Origin: Candidatus Zipacnadia bacterium
Lineage (GTDB): Bacteria > Armatimonadota > Zipacnadia > Zipacnadales > UBA5352
Assembly: GCA_029820295.1 (NCBI GenBank)
Contig: JALGVA010000044.1
Coordinates: 1 to 33,516, forward strand
Direction of reading: 5' to 3'
DNA: 33,516 bases
Positions 23,755 through 31,845 of the stretch are shown one piece after another. A program made the position numbers and the translations under genes. Below the pieces are notes generated by a model. That model had not been told where the DNA came from. It worked only from the letters and a program-made list of their open reading frames with translations, and made no database searches. Numbering within the stretch: position 1 is the stretch's first letter; each line of letters opens with the position of its first letter.

Positions 23755-23897
23755 GCGTCTGCGACCTCCTCGCTCGTCGATCTGGGCCATCGAGCCCGAA
23801 CCTTCGGCGCGGCACGTGGGGCCACCTCCCGCGATCTTAAAGAAATACGACCTTTCTCTCTTGCGTGGCCGATCTCCCCGGTGGCGGCACGGGTGTG

Positions 23898-24320
23898 TCA
23901 GCGGATGACCATCTGGATGAGGGCGGTGAACTTGGCGGAGATCAGCTCGAAGACGCCGGTCATGCGCAGGCCGAAGATGATGAGCAGGATGCCGAAGCCC
24001 TTCTTGAGGGCCTCGCCGGAGATGATGTTGGCCAGGGGCGCGCCGATGAGGGCGCTGCCGATGATGGCGCCCACGGCGAGGCCGGCGGCGATCTTCCAGT
24101 CCACGGTGCCGTAGGAGAAGTGGTGGCGGGCGACGCCGGCGATTGCGCCGGGGATCATGACCGCGAGCGAGGTGGCGACGGCGACCTTCGGCTCTTTTGC
24201 CCAGATGAATATGATGGCGGGCACCATGAGGATGCCGCCGCCGATGCCGAACAGGCCGGAGATGATCCCGACCGCCGTGCCGATGCCGAGGTATGCGCCC
24301 ACGCCCTTGAGCAGAGTCAC
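23898..24320 (-). CDS. Half-size TauE/SafE (TSUP) family permease
   Basis: This 140-residue protein has about four membrane helices. Its N-terminal motif [19 protein letters not shown] is the signature of TSUP transporters, which move sulfite or organosulfonates. A typical TSUP protein has two such halves (about 250 residues); this is one half, a size also known for family members that would dimerise. GTG 24320 is chosen: it is preceded by GAGAGGAC, and the frame further upstream runs into the antisense of the kinase gene. It lies 40 bp downstream of the PfkB kinase on the same strand, so co-transcription is likely. Confidence 0.8.
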   Translation of the reverse strand: MTLLKGVGAYLGIGTAVGIISGLFGIGGGILMVPAIIFIWAKEPKVAVATSLAVMIPGAIAGVARHHFSYGTVDWKIAAGLAVGAIIGSALIGAPLANIISGEALKKGFGILLIIFGLRMTGVFELISAKFTALIQMVIR

Positions 24321-24360
24321 TGCGTCATCGTCCTCTCGTGAGTTCCGGCCGCGTGGCCGT

Positions 24361-25380
24361 TCAGGCCGAGCGGTGCGCGGCCACGTAGTCGAGCGCTTCC
24401 TGCCAGGTGAGCACGCCGCGGTTGGCGCCCGGTTGGGAGACCACCGACGCGGCGTTGGCGGCGCCCAGGCGCAGGCTCTCGGGGATGTTGCGGCCGTGGA
24501 TGAGGCCGGAGATGCAGCCGGCGGCGAAGGCGTCGCCCGCGCCGACGGTGGAGGCGATCTCAACCGGATACGCCGGGACGGTGTAGTAGCGCCTGCCGTC
24601 GGAGGCCATGGCGCCGCGGCGGCCATCGGTGATGACCGCGATGTCCACGCCGTGGTCGTGCAGGCGGCGGCAGATTTCGCGCTCGTCGTGGTCGCCGCGC
24701 TCCTCCTCCACGCCGGTGAGCCGCCGCATCTCCTCATCGTTCTGGAAGATGATGTAGGTGCATTCCAGCAACCGTCCGTACTCCGCCAGCCCCTGGTCGA
24801 TCTGCGAGGTGCCCAGGTTCAGCCCCAGCTTGATGCCGTGCTCCCGGGCGAAGTCGGCGAACTCCGGGTAGAGCCGCCAGCTATCGCCGGCGAGGGCGCC
24901 GACGTAGAGCCAGTCGCTCTTCGCCAGCTCATCCCACGCGATGTCCTGGGCGGCCAGCTCGCGGCTGGCCCCCCGATGCACCAGCACGGTGCGTTCGCCG
25001 GTGAAGGTGGTGATGATGGTCGAGTAGCCGGTGCCGGAGGTGTCCGAGTGCGCGAGCAGGTGGGTCATCACGCCCGCCTGCTCCAGGCAGCGCTTTATGC
25101 GCTCGGCGGGGTCGTCGCGCCCGATCTTGCTGACCGCCGCGACGCGCAGGCCCTGGCGGCCGAAGGTGACTGCGGTGTTGATAGAGCCGCCGCCGACGGT
25201 AATGAGCATGTCGTTGACGTGGATCTTGCCGCCGTATTCGAAGGCCATCCACGCGCGCGCGCCGTCGGCGTCCTCGCAGGTGATGATGTTCGCGGAATCG
25301 ACGTGCACCATCACGTCGTTGGTCGCGCTGCCGACGGTGATAATGTCGTAGCGCTCGGGGGCGCCTTCGCTGGCTGGCAT
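24361..25380 (-). CDS. PfkB-family carbohydrate kinase
   Basis: This 339-residue kinase has the sugar-binding TVGGGSINTAVTFGRQG (GGGSIN 63-68) and the nucleotide/catalytic motif ASTVGAGDAFAAG, with the catalytic base D283 in GAGD. It has the ribokinase layout with IAVITDGRRGAMASDG before the active site. PfkB kinases phosphorylate sugars or nucleosides; the substrate cannot be told. The associated half-size TSUP permease could mean a sulfo-sugar pathway, which is speculation. A 199-bp gap with no recognised element separates it from the divergent peptidase gene. Confidence 0.85.
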   Translation of the reverse strand: MPASEGAPERYDIITVGSATNDVMVHVDSANIITCEDADGARAWMAFEYGGKIHVNDMLITVGGGSINTAVTFGRQGLRVAAVSKIGRDDPAERIKRCLEQAGVMTHLLAHSDTSGTGYSTIITTFTGERTVLVHRGASRELAAQDIAWDELAKSDWLYVGALAGDSWRLYPEFADFAREHGIKLGLNLGTSQIDQGLAEYGRLLECTYIIFQNDEEMRRLTGVEEERGDHDEREICRRLHDHGVDIAVITDGRRGAMASDGRRYYTVPAYPVEIASTVGAGDAFAAGCISGLIHGRNIPESLRLGAANAASVVSQPGANRGVLTWQEALDYVAAHRSA

Positions 25381-25579
25381 GCGGGATCAGACTCCTGGCG
25401 GCCGGGAACAGTACATGCCCACATGCCGGCACCGGGCGGACACGTGGGGCACGAAGCTCATGGCGGCGACATTGGGCAGTATTTCGCGGCGGCGGCGCGG
25501 CGCTCCTTCCCGGAAGGCCTGGCGTTCCCGTCCGGCGAAGTACGCCCGCGAAGCCCACTGCGCCGAAGGGAGATAAGCC

Positions 25580-26851
25580 ATGCATCGCTTCCTCTCAGCC
25601 GCTCACGCGCGCCGCGACGCCATGGTAGCGCGCCTGCAGGACCTGGTGCGCATTGACACCCGCAACCGTTACTGCGGTGACGACGACGCGCCCGGCGAGG
25701 CGGCCGGGCAGGAGTACCTCGAACCGGTGCTGCGCTCGCTGGGCGGGCGCACGCGCACCTTCGACTGCCCGGACGACATCTACGCGCGCATGGACGTGAT
25801 CGGCCCCGCCGACCGGCAGTTCGCGGGCCGGCCCAACCTGGTGGCCGAGTGGGAGTTCGGCGAAGGCCCGCGCGTGATCATCAACGGGCACATGGACACG
25901 GTGGGCGTGGCCACGATGGAGATCGACCCGTTCGCCGCCGAGGTGCGCGACGGCGCCGTGCACGGCCGCGGCACCAGCGACTGCAAGGGCGGCATCACGG
26001 TAGGCGTCGAGGCAATCAGCATGCTGCTCGACGCCGGGCTCGACCTGCGCGGCTCGATCGTCTTCGAGAGCGTGGTCGAGGAGGAGTCGAGCGGCTCGGG
26101 CGCGGGCACACTCGCCTGCCTCGACGCCGGTTACACGGGCGACGTCGCGATCTTCGTGGACGGCAACGGGCTGGCGATCACGGTGGGCTGTGGCGGCTGC
26201 CTGACCGCCGACCTGACTGTCACCGGGCGCGAGGGCCACGCCGCGCGCGGCAACGGCGTCTCGGCCATCGACAAGGGCTTCGTGGTCAAGCAGGCGATCG
26301 ACGTCTTCAAGCGCGAGCGCGAGAGCGCGCGGCCCGACTGCCGCGTGAACGTGGGCATCTTCCGCTCGGGCAGCCACGCCGCCGTGATCCCGGGCAGCGC
26401 CTACCTGTCGCTCAACATCGTCTACGCGGTCGAGGAGGCGGAGCAGGCGCGGGTGGCCGGGCATCCGTGGGGCGGCGCGCCCATCCGCGCGCGCTTCGAG
26501 GAGATGATCCGCGCGGCCGAGGCCGACGACGAGTGGCTGGCCGCGCACCCCGCGCAGATCGTGTGGGTCAAGGACCTGGTGCCCTTCGACCAGCCCGACG
26601 ATGACCCCTGGGCGCAGCGGCTGGGGGCGAGCTTCCGGGACGTGCTGGAGCGGGAGCCGGTCGTGAACCGCATGGTGGCGTGGACCGACGCGGCCTTCCC
26701 GGCGGCGCTCGCCGGCATCCCGACCATGCTCTTCGGCCCGTCGCTGGCCGGCCAGGCGCACGGCCCCGCCGAGCACATCATGATCGACGACATGGTCGAG
26801 GGCGCGGCGGTGTTGGCGGCGTTCCTGGCGGACGTCATGACCGAGGAGTAG
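25580..26851 (+). CDS. M20 family metallopeptidase (ArgE/DapE/ACY1 type)
   Basis: This 423-residue enzyme belongs to the dinuclear zinc M20 hydrolases, which cleave amide bonds of N-acyl amino acids or small peptides. Metal and catalytic residues are visible: H104 and D106 (INGHMDTVG), D134 (GRGTSDCKGG), E167/E168 (VVEEESSGS), D194 (FVDGNG) and H394 or H399 near the end (QAHGPAEH). The inserted dimerisation domain lies around residues 200-310. AAGGGAGA lies before ATG 25580. It reads away from the PfkB gene. The exact substrate is not determinable. Confidence 0.85.
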   Translation: MHRFLSAAHARRDAMVARLQDLVRIDTRNRYCGDDDAPGEAAGQEYLEPVLRSLGGRTRTFDCPDDIYARMDVIGPADRQFAGRPNLVAEWEFGEGPRVIINGHMDTVGVATMEIDPFAAEVRDGAVHGRGTSDCKGGITVGVEAISMLLDAGLDLRGSIVFESVVEEESSGSGAGTLACLDAGYTGDVAIFVDGNGLAITVGCGGCLTADLTVTGREGHAARGNGVSAIDKGFVVKQAIDVFKRERESARPDCRVNVGIFRSGSHAAVIPGSAYLSLNIVYAVEEAEQARVAGHPWGGAPIRARFEEMIRAAEADDEWLAAHPAQIVWVKDLVPFDQPDDDPWAQRLGASFRDVLEREPVVNRMVAWTDAAFPAALAGIPTMLFGPSLAGQAHGPAEHIMIDDMVEGAAVLAAFLADVMTEE

Positions 26852-26928
26852 GCGACGCCAAGGCAACGGCGACGGCACGGGGGGGACGAGGCGCCGTCTC
26901 TGCGTGGAGCGCGACGGCCTGCTGTGCG
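26852..26928. repeat. Host intergenic tract with ACGGC micro-repeat
   Basis: The gap between convergent genes carries AAGGCAACGGCGACGGCACG, the same micro-repeat as the phage gaps. A weak stem pairs GACGGC (26871-26876) with GCCGTC (26893-26898). This shows the repeat also occurs outside the phage cluster. Confidence 0.5.
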
Positions 26929-27909
26929 CTAGCCGCCGGCCTCGACGCGTTCCCGGATGTGGCCGAGGAGACCCAGCGCCTGCGGAGTCCACGGGGTGTC
27001 GAACCACGGTGAGTCCCGGTCGTCGGTCTCGAAGCGCTCAAGTGTGCGGATGGCGCCGGCCATGTCCTCGAGTACGTACTGCGCGACCGCGATGTAGTAC
27101 TGGGTCTCGAAGAGGCGGTCGCCGTCATCGTCCTGGGCCTGCAGGTCGCGCAGATCGGTCAGCGCCTGCTCGGGGTCGTCGGGCAGGCGCAGGATGGTCA
27201 GGTCCACGCGGGCATCGAACTTCGCGCCGGTGAGGTTGTTCGGGTCAAGCTCGGTGGCGCGCTCGAGGTTCTCTACGGCGGCGCGATAGAAGGGGTCATC
27301 GGGCGCGAAGTCCATCTCCATGTAAGCGCGGCCGAGTTCCCGGCGCGCCACCGCGCTGTCAGGCTCCTCGGTGACCGCCCGCAGCTTCTCGAACAGCGCT
27401 GCCGAGCGCTCAAGCTGCAGGCGGTAGGCGTCGGGGGGCAGGTAGCCGTGGCGGCGGAACAGCTCGTCGCCGCGACGGTCGAGGAACAGGGTGATCGGGT
27501 ATGTGGCAACGCGCTCTACGTCCACCACGCCGGTGGCCGGCGTGACCACCGGGGAGACATTGAGGCGGCGGCGCGCGGCCTGGTTGCCGGGGGCGCGCAC
27601 GTCGAACATAACGGCCTCGAACGCCTCCAGTGCTTCGACCACGCCCTCGTCCACCAGAGTCTCGTTCAGCATGCCGTCGTGAGCGAAGTCGTAGGCGCCG
27701 CCGGGCTGGCTGATGTACGCGAAGACCACGATGGGCTTGCCCGACTGGGCGGCCGCGGCCAGGCCGTCCTCGAAGCTGCGGTGCCAGTGTGCGCGCGCGG
27801 CGCCGGCGATGGTGGCCGCGCACAGGCACAGAGACGCGATGCTCAGCGCAAGCGCGATGCTCCGCCGCAGGTGGGTGCGGCGGTTGCCGGTCCGTGATGC
27901 TCTGGCCAT
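26929..27909 (-). CDS. Exported thioredoxin-fold protein with TPR repeats, lacking CxxC
   Basis: This 326-residue protein has an N-terminal signal (RRSIALALSIASLCLCAATI, then AGAARA). A thioredoxin-like domain follows: PIVVFAYISQPGG where the redox CxxC would be, then VATYPITLFLDRRGDELFRR with the cis-proline region. The C-terminal half has TPR-like helices (DPFYRAAVENLERATELDPN, LFETQYYIAVAQYVLEDM). The missing CxxC means it is probably not a disulfide enzyme; a binding or scaffolding role in the envelope is inferred. ATG 27909 has GAGGAGG upstream. It lies 20 bp downstream of the acetyltransferase gene, so the two likely form an operon. Confidence 0.7.
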   Translation of the reverse strand: MARASRTGNRRTHLRRSIALALSIASLCLCAATIAGAARAHWHRSFEDGLAAAAQSGKPIVVFAYISQPGGAYDFAHDGMLNETLVDEGVVEALEAFEAVMFDVRAPGNQAARRRLNVSPVVTPATGVVDVERVATYPITLFLDRRGDELFRRHGYLPPDAYRLQLERSAALFEKLRAVTEEPDSAVARRELGRAYMEMDFAPDDPFYRAAVENLERATELDPNNLTGAKFDARVDLTILRLPDDPEQALTDLRDLQAQDDDGDRLFETQYYIAVAQYVLEDMAGAIRTLERFETDDRDSPWFDTPWTPQALGLLGHIRERVEAGG

Positions 27910-27929
27910 GGTGCGTCCTCCTCGCGGGC

Positions 27930-28418
27930 TCACAGCCGCCGGGCGTCCTCGGCGCGCATGATGTAGTGGATCTGACGCACGAACTCCTTGAAGCCGAAGC
28001 GCGGGTAGAGCGCCTGGCCGGTCTCGTTGGTGGCCAGCGTCTCGATCTTCACCAGCTCCATGCCGGCCTGGTCGAAGCGGTCGAGGGCGGCGTTGATGAG
28101 CGCCTTGCCGATGCCCTTGCCCTGCTGGCCCGGCGCGACCGCGAGGTTCGGGATGCGGCCGATGCCGGAGGTCTGGTCGGTGGTGGTGGTGATGTAGCCC
28201 ACGACCGTGCCGTCATCATCCTCGGCGACCAGCACCCCCTCGGGCTCCTGGTCGATGTCGGCATCGATCTCGCGGCACTTGCGCTCCGCCCAGGTGGTGC
28301 CGCGCAGGGGCCCGTACATGCGCTCGAGCTTGCCGTGGATTGAGGCGTCCTGGAAGGACGCTGAGGTGATCTCATGCACACGCGCCCGGTCGTTCTCGCG
28401 GTAAGCGCGGATTCTCAC
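27930..28418 (-). CDS. GNAT family N-acetyltransferase
   Basis: This 162-residue protein has the GNAT fold layout: a β1-α1 N-terminus (VRIRAYRENDRARVHEITS), GVLVAEDDDGTVVGYIT, and the acetyl-CoA binding motif A (LAVAPGQQGKGIGKALINAA), then YPRFGFKEFVRQIHYIM at the end. It transfers an acetyl group from acetyl-CoA to an amine acceptor that cannot be named. GTG 28418 is chosen because GGAGGGA lies eight bases before it. Confidence 0.85.
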   Translation of the reverse strand: MRIRAYRENDRARVHEITSASFQDASIHGKLERMYGPLRGTTWAERKCREIDADIDQEPEGVLVAEDDDGTVVGYITTTTDQTSGIGRIPNLAVAPGQQGKGIGKALINAALDRFDQAGMELVKIETLATNETGQALYPRFGFKEFVRQIHYIMRAEDARRL

Positions 28419-28749
28419 TGCGCAGGTCCCTCCATCGCTTGCACCGCCGCACGGTGCGGTCGGGCCGGCATCTCGCCCCACCGACACTGACGTGCGAGCG
28501 GTCTTCGGGGTTTCCGCACCGGATGCCCGGGGAATGATTCGCGGGCGGGGCCCCCTTCAGAGATGCCCCTGGCGGCCGATCATGACGTTGACGTGACGGC
28601 GCCGGTACTGTACCCTCGCCTGCTGCGGCTGTCAAGCGGGCGTGGTGCGGGCGTGGTCCGGGTGAAGGTGCGCGTCGGTGGCGACCGGAAACTACCTCCG
28701 GGTTCCCGGGACGTCCCCCGCCAGGTAGACAACGAGAGGCTTCCGGACC
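28419..28749. other. Divergent intergenic region without a gene
   Basis: This 331-bp stretch separates the acetyltransferase from the divergent membrane protein gene. It should hold promoters for both. Only one candidate, for the + strand, was found. No RNA gene, hairpin family member or convincing small ORF was seen. Confidence 0.5.
28588..28616 (+). promoter_or_regulatory. Possible promoter for the membrane protein gene
   Basis: TTGACG (28588-28593) is separated by 17 bp from TACCCT (28611-28616). The -35 matches five of six consensus bases, the -10 only three. The gene start is about 134 bp downstream. Confidence 0.3.
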
Positions 28750-30054
28750 GTGGCAGAGGAATTGCGCACTCAGGGCGGCGAAGACAGGTTGCGGCGCGCC
28801 GGCCTGCTGGTCGGCTTCGCGGCAACCGCCGTCGGACTTGCCCTGGGCATGACCGGCCATCTGCGCGCCGGGGGGCTGGGGGTGGCTCCGGCGCTCGCGC
28901 GCGATCCGCTGGCTCTGATGGCGCAGGTGCAGGTGTTCGCGGGTGCCCCGGCGCTGATGGTGACGCTGCTGTGGGCCGCGCTGGCCAACGGCTCCCCCGC
29001 GATCCAGCGCATGCGGCCCTACCTGTCCTCCGCCGTCGTGCTGTGCGCGCTGTCGCCGGCGGTGCGCATTGCGGCCAACTGGGCCATCGTGACCGGGCGC
29101 ATCCCCGACCACTTCGCCCTGATGCCCGTCCTCGCCGACGCGGGCATCGCGGTGTTCTTCGCGTTGGTGGTGTTCCCGCTGTCGGGCAAGGCCGAGGTGG
29201 GGCTGAGCGGCCGGCTGATGCTGCGCAGCAGTTGCTGGTGGCTGATCGGTGCGGCGGGGGCCCAGCTCGTATGTGTGGGGGCCCGCGTCTTCCTCGACCA
29301 TCCGGCGATGCTGTGGTTCCTCGAGCGCCCCTACATCGAGGCGGCCCTGCTGGGCTTCGTTCTCCTCAGTGGCCTGGGGGTGATGCTGGCCACGCTGCCC
29401 ATGGTGGCGCTCAACCGCAACCTCATTCAGAGCCTGCTGCGCTCCCATCAGACGCTGAACGCGCTGGTGTTCGCGTGGGCGGTGTTGCAGGCCTGGTCGC
29501 TGCGCTACCCCGGGAGCTATCAGAGCCTGGCCCTCGCGCTGATCGGGTTCGGGATCATCGCCTGTGTGGCGGTGGTCGCGGCCAACTCCGGGTTGGTGGC
29601 GGGCTGGCAGTCGCTGCCCACCGACTACGGGGATCAGGAGGAGCGCCGGACGGAAGTGGCGCTGATCTCGACGGCCATCGGCTTCATGCTGCTGGCGGGG
29701 GCGCTGTTCGCGCTGACGGCCTTCGTGAGCGCGGCGACGCGCATGGCGCCGGCGGCCATCATGGTCGCGGTCGTGTTGTCGCTGGCGGTGGGCATGGTCT
29801 CAGTGGTGACCGTGGCGGTCGCTCGGCGGCTGTGCGCGTGGCCGCAGCGGGTGGTGATGGCCGCCGTCTTCGCCATCGTGTTCGGGGTGGTGAGCGCAGT
29901 GCTGCTGTGGCTGCTCTCGCTCGTGGTCGAGCGTCCGCTCGACCCCATGATCGGCGCCGGCGAGGCGCTGGCCGGCCTGGGCCTGGCGGCCCTGGGGGTG
30001 ATCTCTGCCCGGGGCTGCACGCCGAAGGAGGGCGCCGAGCAGGGCGAGGGCTGA
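28750..30054 (+). CDS. Polytopic membrane protein, possibly NnrS/COX1-like
   Basis: This 434-residue protein has about twelve hydrophobic segments (for example AGLLVGFAATAVGLALG, GIAVFFALVVFPLSG, LLGFVLLSGLGVMLATLP, SLALALIGFGIIACVAVVAA). It has few charged loops. A late segment, CAWPQRVVMAAVFAIVFGVV, precedes the last helices. The overall layout recalls NnrS-like or haem-copper-oxidase-like membrane proteins, but I see no fixed metal-ligand pattern and give this only as a tentative relation. It starts at GTG 28750 after GAGAGGC. It stands alone between a divergent acetyltransferase and convergent HEAT genes. Confidence 0.5.
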   Translation: MAEELRTQGGEDRLRRAGLLVGFAATAVGLALGMTGHLRAGGLGVAPALARDPLALMAQVQVFAGAPALMVTLLWAALANGSPAIQRMRPYLSSAVVLCALSPAVRIAANWAIVTGRIPDHFALMPVLADAGIAVFFALVVFPLSGKAEVGLSGRLMLRSSCWWLIGAAGAQLVCVGARVFLDHPAMLWFLERPYIEAALLGFVLLSGLGVMLATLPMVALNRNLIQSLLRSHQTLNALVFAWAVLQAWSLRYPGSYQSLALALIGFGIIACVAVVAANSGLVAGWQSLPTDYGDQEERRTEVALISTAIGFMLLAGALFALTAFVSAATRMAPAAIMVAVVLSLAVGMVSVVTVAVARRLCAWPQRVVMAAVFAIVFGVVSAVLLWLLSLVVERPLDPMIGAGEALAGLGLAALGVISARGCTPKEGAEQGEG

Positions 30055-30078
30055 TCGGGACGGGACCCGGTACGTGAA

Positions 30079-30104
30079 GCCGCCACCGGTGTCCCGGTGG
30101 CGGC
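30079..30104. terminator. Hairpin between convergent genes
   Basis: Perfect 11-bp arms 30079-30089 and 30094-30104 with loop TGTC lie 24 bp after the membrane protein stop and 35 bp before the end of the HEAT lipoprotein on the other strand. It could serve both directions. No T-run is present. Confidence 0.55.
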
Positions 30105-30139
30105 CGCTGAGTCGTGGACGCGTGTACGGGCGCCGTGGC

Positions 30140-30802
30140 TCAGGCGGCTTCGGCCTCCGCGTCCGCCTCGGGCTCGATGGCCTCGGGCTCGATGAGCGTG
30201 GTCATCTCCTGGTCGGCGAGCGTGCCCATGGGGATCTCGAACGGGCGCCCGGTCTCCTTGTAGCCCAGCTTCTCCAGCGCCTGCGTCGCCTGCGCGCGCA
30301 CCAGCTCGGCCACGGCGCCGCTGGCCAGCTTGGCGCCGGCGGCGGTCTTGAGCGCGGGGATGGCCTCGCGGTCGCCGATCTCGCCGAGGATCCAGGCGGC
30401 GCGCGCGCGCACGATCTCGCTCAGGTGCACGTTGTTGGCCAGCGCCGCGATGCCGTCGATGATCGGGTCGGGCTTGCGCTCGGTGACCTGCTCCCGCCCC
30501 TTCTTGACCAGCGCCACGGCGGCGACGTCGCGCAACTGCGGGTCGTCCTCGAAGACCTCGTTGAGTGCCATCACCGCGCGCTGGTCATCGAGATTGGCCA
30601 GGCGCAGCACCGCCTCGCGGCGCACCTGGATATCCTCGGACTCGATGTCCTCGTTCAGGCGCACCATGGGGTCGATGGCGCAGCCGCTGACCAGCCATGC
30701 GGCAGCGACGACCAGGGCCGCCAGGACCGCGTGCAGCGAGCGCGCGCAGCGCGGTGATCGTGCCGATGAGATGCTCGCGCCCGTCTCGTTTCGCCTAGCC
30801 AC
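30140..30802 (-). CDS. HEAT-repeat lipoprotein
   Basis: This 220-residue protein begins with a lipoprotein signal, LHAVLAALVVAAAWLVSGC, with C41 as the lipidation site. HEAT/PBS-lyase-like helical repeats follow (VRREAVLRLANLDDQRAVMA, VRARAAWILGEIGDREAIPA, VRAQATQALEKLG). The end is acidic (PEADAEAEA). GTG 30802 overlaps the end of the upstream gene, and GGAGG lies eight bases before it; the longer upstream frame is not taken as coding. HEAT repeats bind proteins and the role here is unknown. It is the last of three tandem HEAT genes. Confidence 0.65.
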   Translation of the reverse strand: MARRNETGASISSARSPRCARSLHAVLAALVVAAAWLVSGCAIDPMVRLNEDIESEDIQVRREAVLRLANLDDQRAVMALNEVFEDDPQLRDVAAVALVKKGREQVTERKPDPIIDGIAALANNVHLSEIVRARAAWILGEIGDREAIPALKTAAGAKLASGAVAELVRAQATQALEKLGYKETGRPFEIPMGTLADQEMTTLIEPEAIEPEADAEAEAA

Positions 30803-31808
30803 CCTGCGTCGCCTCCATGGCTGCCTCGCGCACCCAGTAGTGGTCGTCGAAACGCGCCTCATCGAGCGCGCGCCGCGCGATCTCAGCGGCATCGGGCGGC
30901 GCCTCGATGATGCGCAGGCTGTGCGCGGCCGCAATGCGCACGTCGGCCACCTCGTCGCTCTGCAGCGCTCCCGCCAGTGCGCGCACCACCTGCAGTCTGA
31001 TCTCGGGATCGGGGCTGAGCGCGGCGAGGTCGGCGAGGGCATAGCAGGCCGACAGGCGCACGGTGGCGTTCGGCTCGTTCGCGGCCACCGAGCTGGCTAT
31101 GAGCACGGCGGCCGTCCGCGCGGCGGGGCCGGCTGCTTCCTCGCCGTCCGCCTCGGCGGCCCCGGAGACGTCCGCGGTCGCTCCGAGCACCGCCGCCGCA
31201 TGCACCGCCGCGCGGCGCAGGGGCGCGGTGTCGTCGGGCGGCGGCTCCTCGGCGTCGGCCGCCTCCTCGCCGCCCTCCTCCGGCGGCGGCGGAGGCGGCT
31301 CCGGGCGGTCGGCGACGATCTTGCGCACGTCGTCCAGATGCTCGGACGCGCGCAGGCGCCCGAGGGTGCGCACGGCCCCTGCCCTGACGACGATCTCCTC
31401 GTCGGCGTCGGCGGCGAGCATCGCGATGCGGTCGGCCGCCCCCCTGGCGCCGAGCCTGCCCAGGGAGAGGGCCGCAGCCAGGCGCACGTCGGCGGAGGGG
31501 TCGTTCAGGGCCTCGACCAGCGCATCGCGCACGCGAGCTCCGCCGGCGTCACCGAGCAGCACGGCGGCGCGCCAGCGCTGCTGATCGCCACCCTCACGCA
31601 GCAGGCGCACGAGGCGGTCGCTGATCGCGGAGGCGCGGTCACGCAGCCCCTCCATCGCCTTGGTGGCCACGCCGTGGTCGGCCACCTGCAGGTCGGTCAG
31701 GAGCCTCTCGGTCTCGCGCGTGCGCTGCCACCAGGTGATCGCGTAGACGCCCGCGATCACCGCGATCACGACCACTACCAGCGTAACTGTCCGCCTGTTC
31801 ACATGCAT
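30795..31808 (-). CDS. Membrane-anchored HEAT-repeat protein
   Basis: This 337-residue protein has one N-terminal membrane segment (VTLVVVVIAVIAGVYAITWW). HEAT repeats follow (RWRAAVLLGDAGG, VRLAAALSLGRLGARGAADR, VRAGAVRTLGRLR). A Pro/Glu-rich linker (PPPPPPEEGGEE) at residues about 172-195 separates them from further repeats (VRLSACYALADLAAL, VRIAAAHSLRIIEA). The start is ATG 31808. A TTG one codon upstream, or a GTG shortly after, is possible; the ribosome site is weak. Overlap with the downstream lipoprotein and only 37 bp from the upstream gene indicate an operon. Confidence 0.75.
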   Translation of the reverse strand: MHVNRRTVTLVVVVIAVIAGVYAITWWQRTRETERLLTDLQVADHGVATKAMEGLRDRASAISDRLVRLLREGGDQQRWRAAVLLGDAGGARVRDALVEALNDPSADVRLAAALSLGRLGARGAADRIAMLAADADEEIVVRAGAVRTLGRLRASEHLDDVRKIVADRPEPPPPPPEEGGEEAADAEEPPPDDTAPLRRAAVHAAAVLGATADVSGAAEADGEEAAGPAARTAAVLIASSVAANEPNATVRLSACYALADLAALSPDPEIRLQVVRALAGALQSDEVADVRIAAAHSLRIIEAPPDAAEIARRALDEARFDDHYWVREAAMEATQGG

Positions 31809-31845
31809 CAACTCGCGTTCCGTCGTGAAGGCTGTGCCCGCAGGC

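Noticed and set aside
23835-23870. AT-rich run upstream of the second pseudopilin as a promoter
   Set aside because: TAAGAT could serve as a -10 on the minus strand, but no acceptable -35 lies 16-18 bp before it.
22152-24114. Plus-strand frames opposite the pseudopilins
   Set aside because: They are antisense to genes with clear prepilin leaders and ribosome sites.
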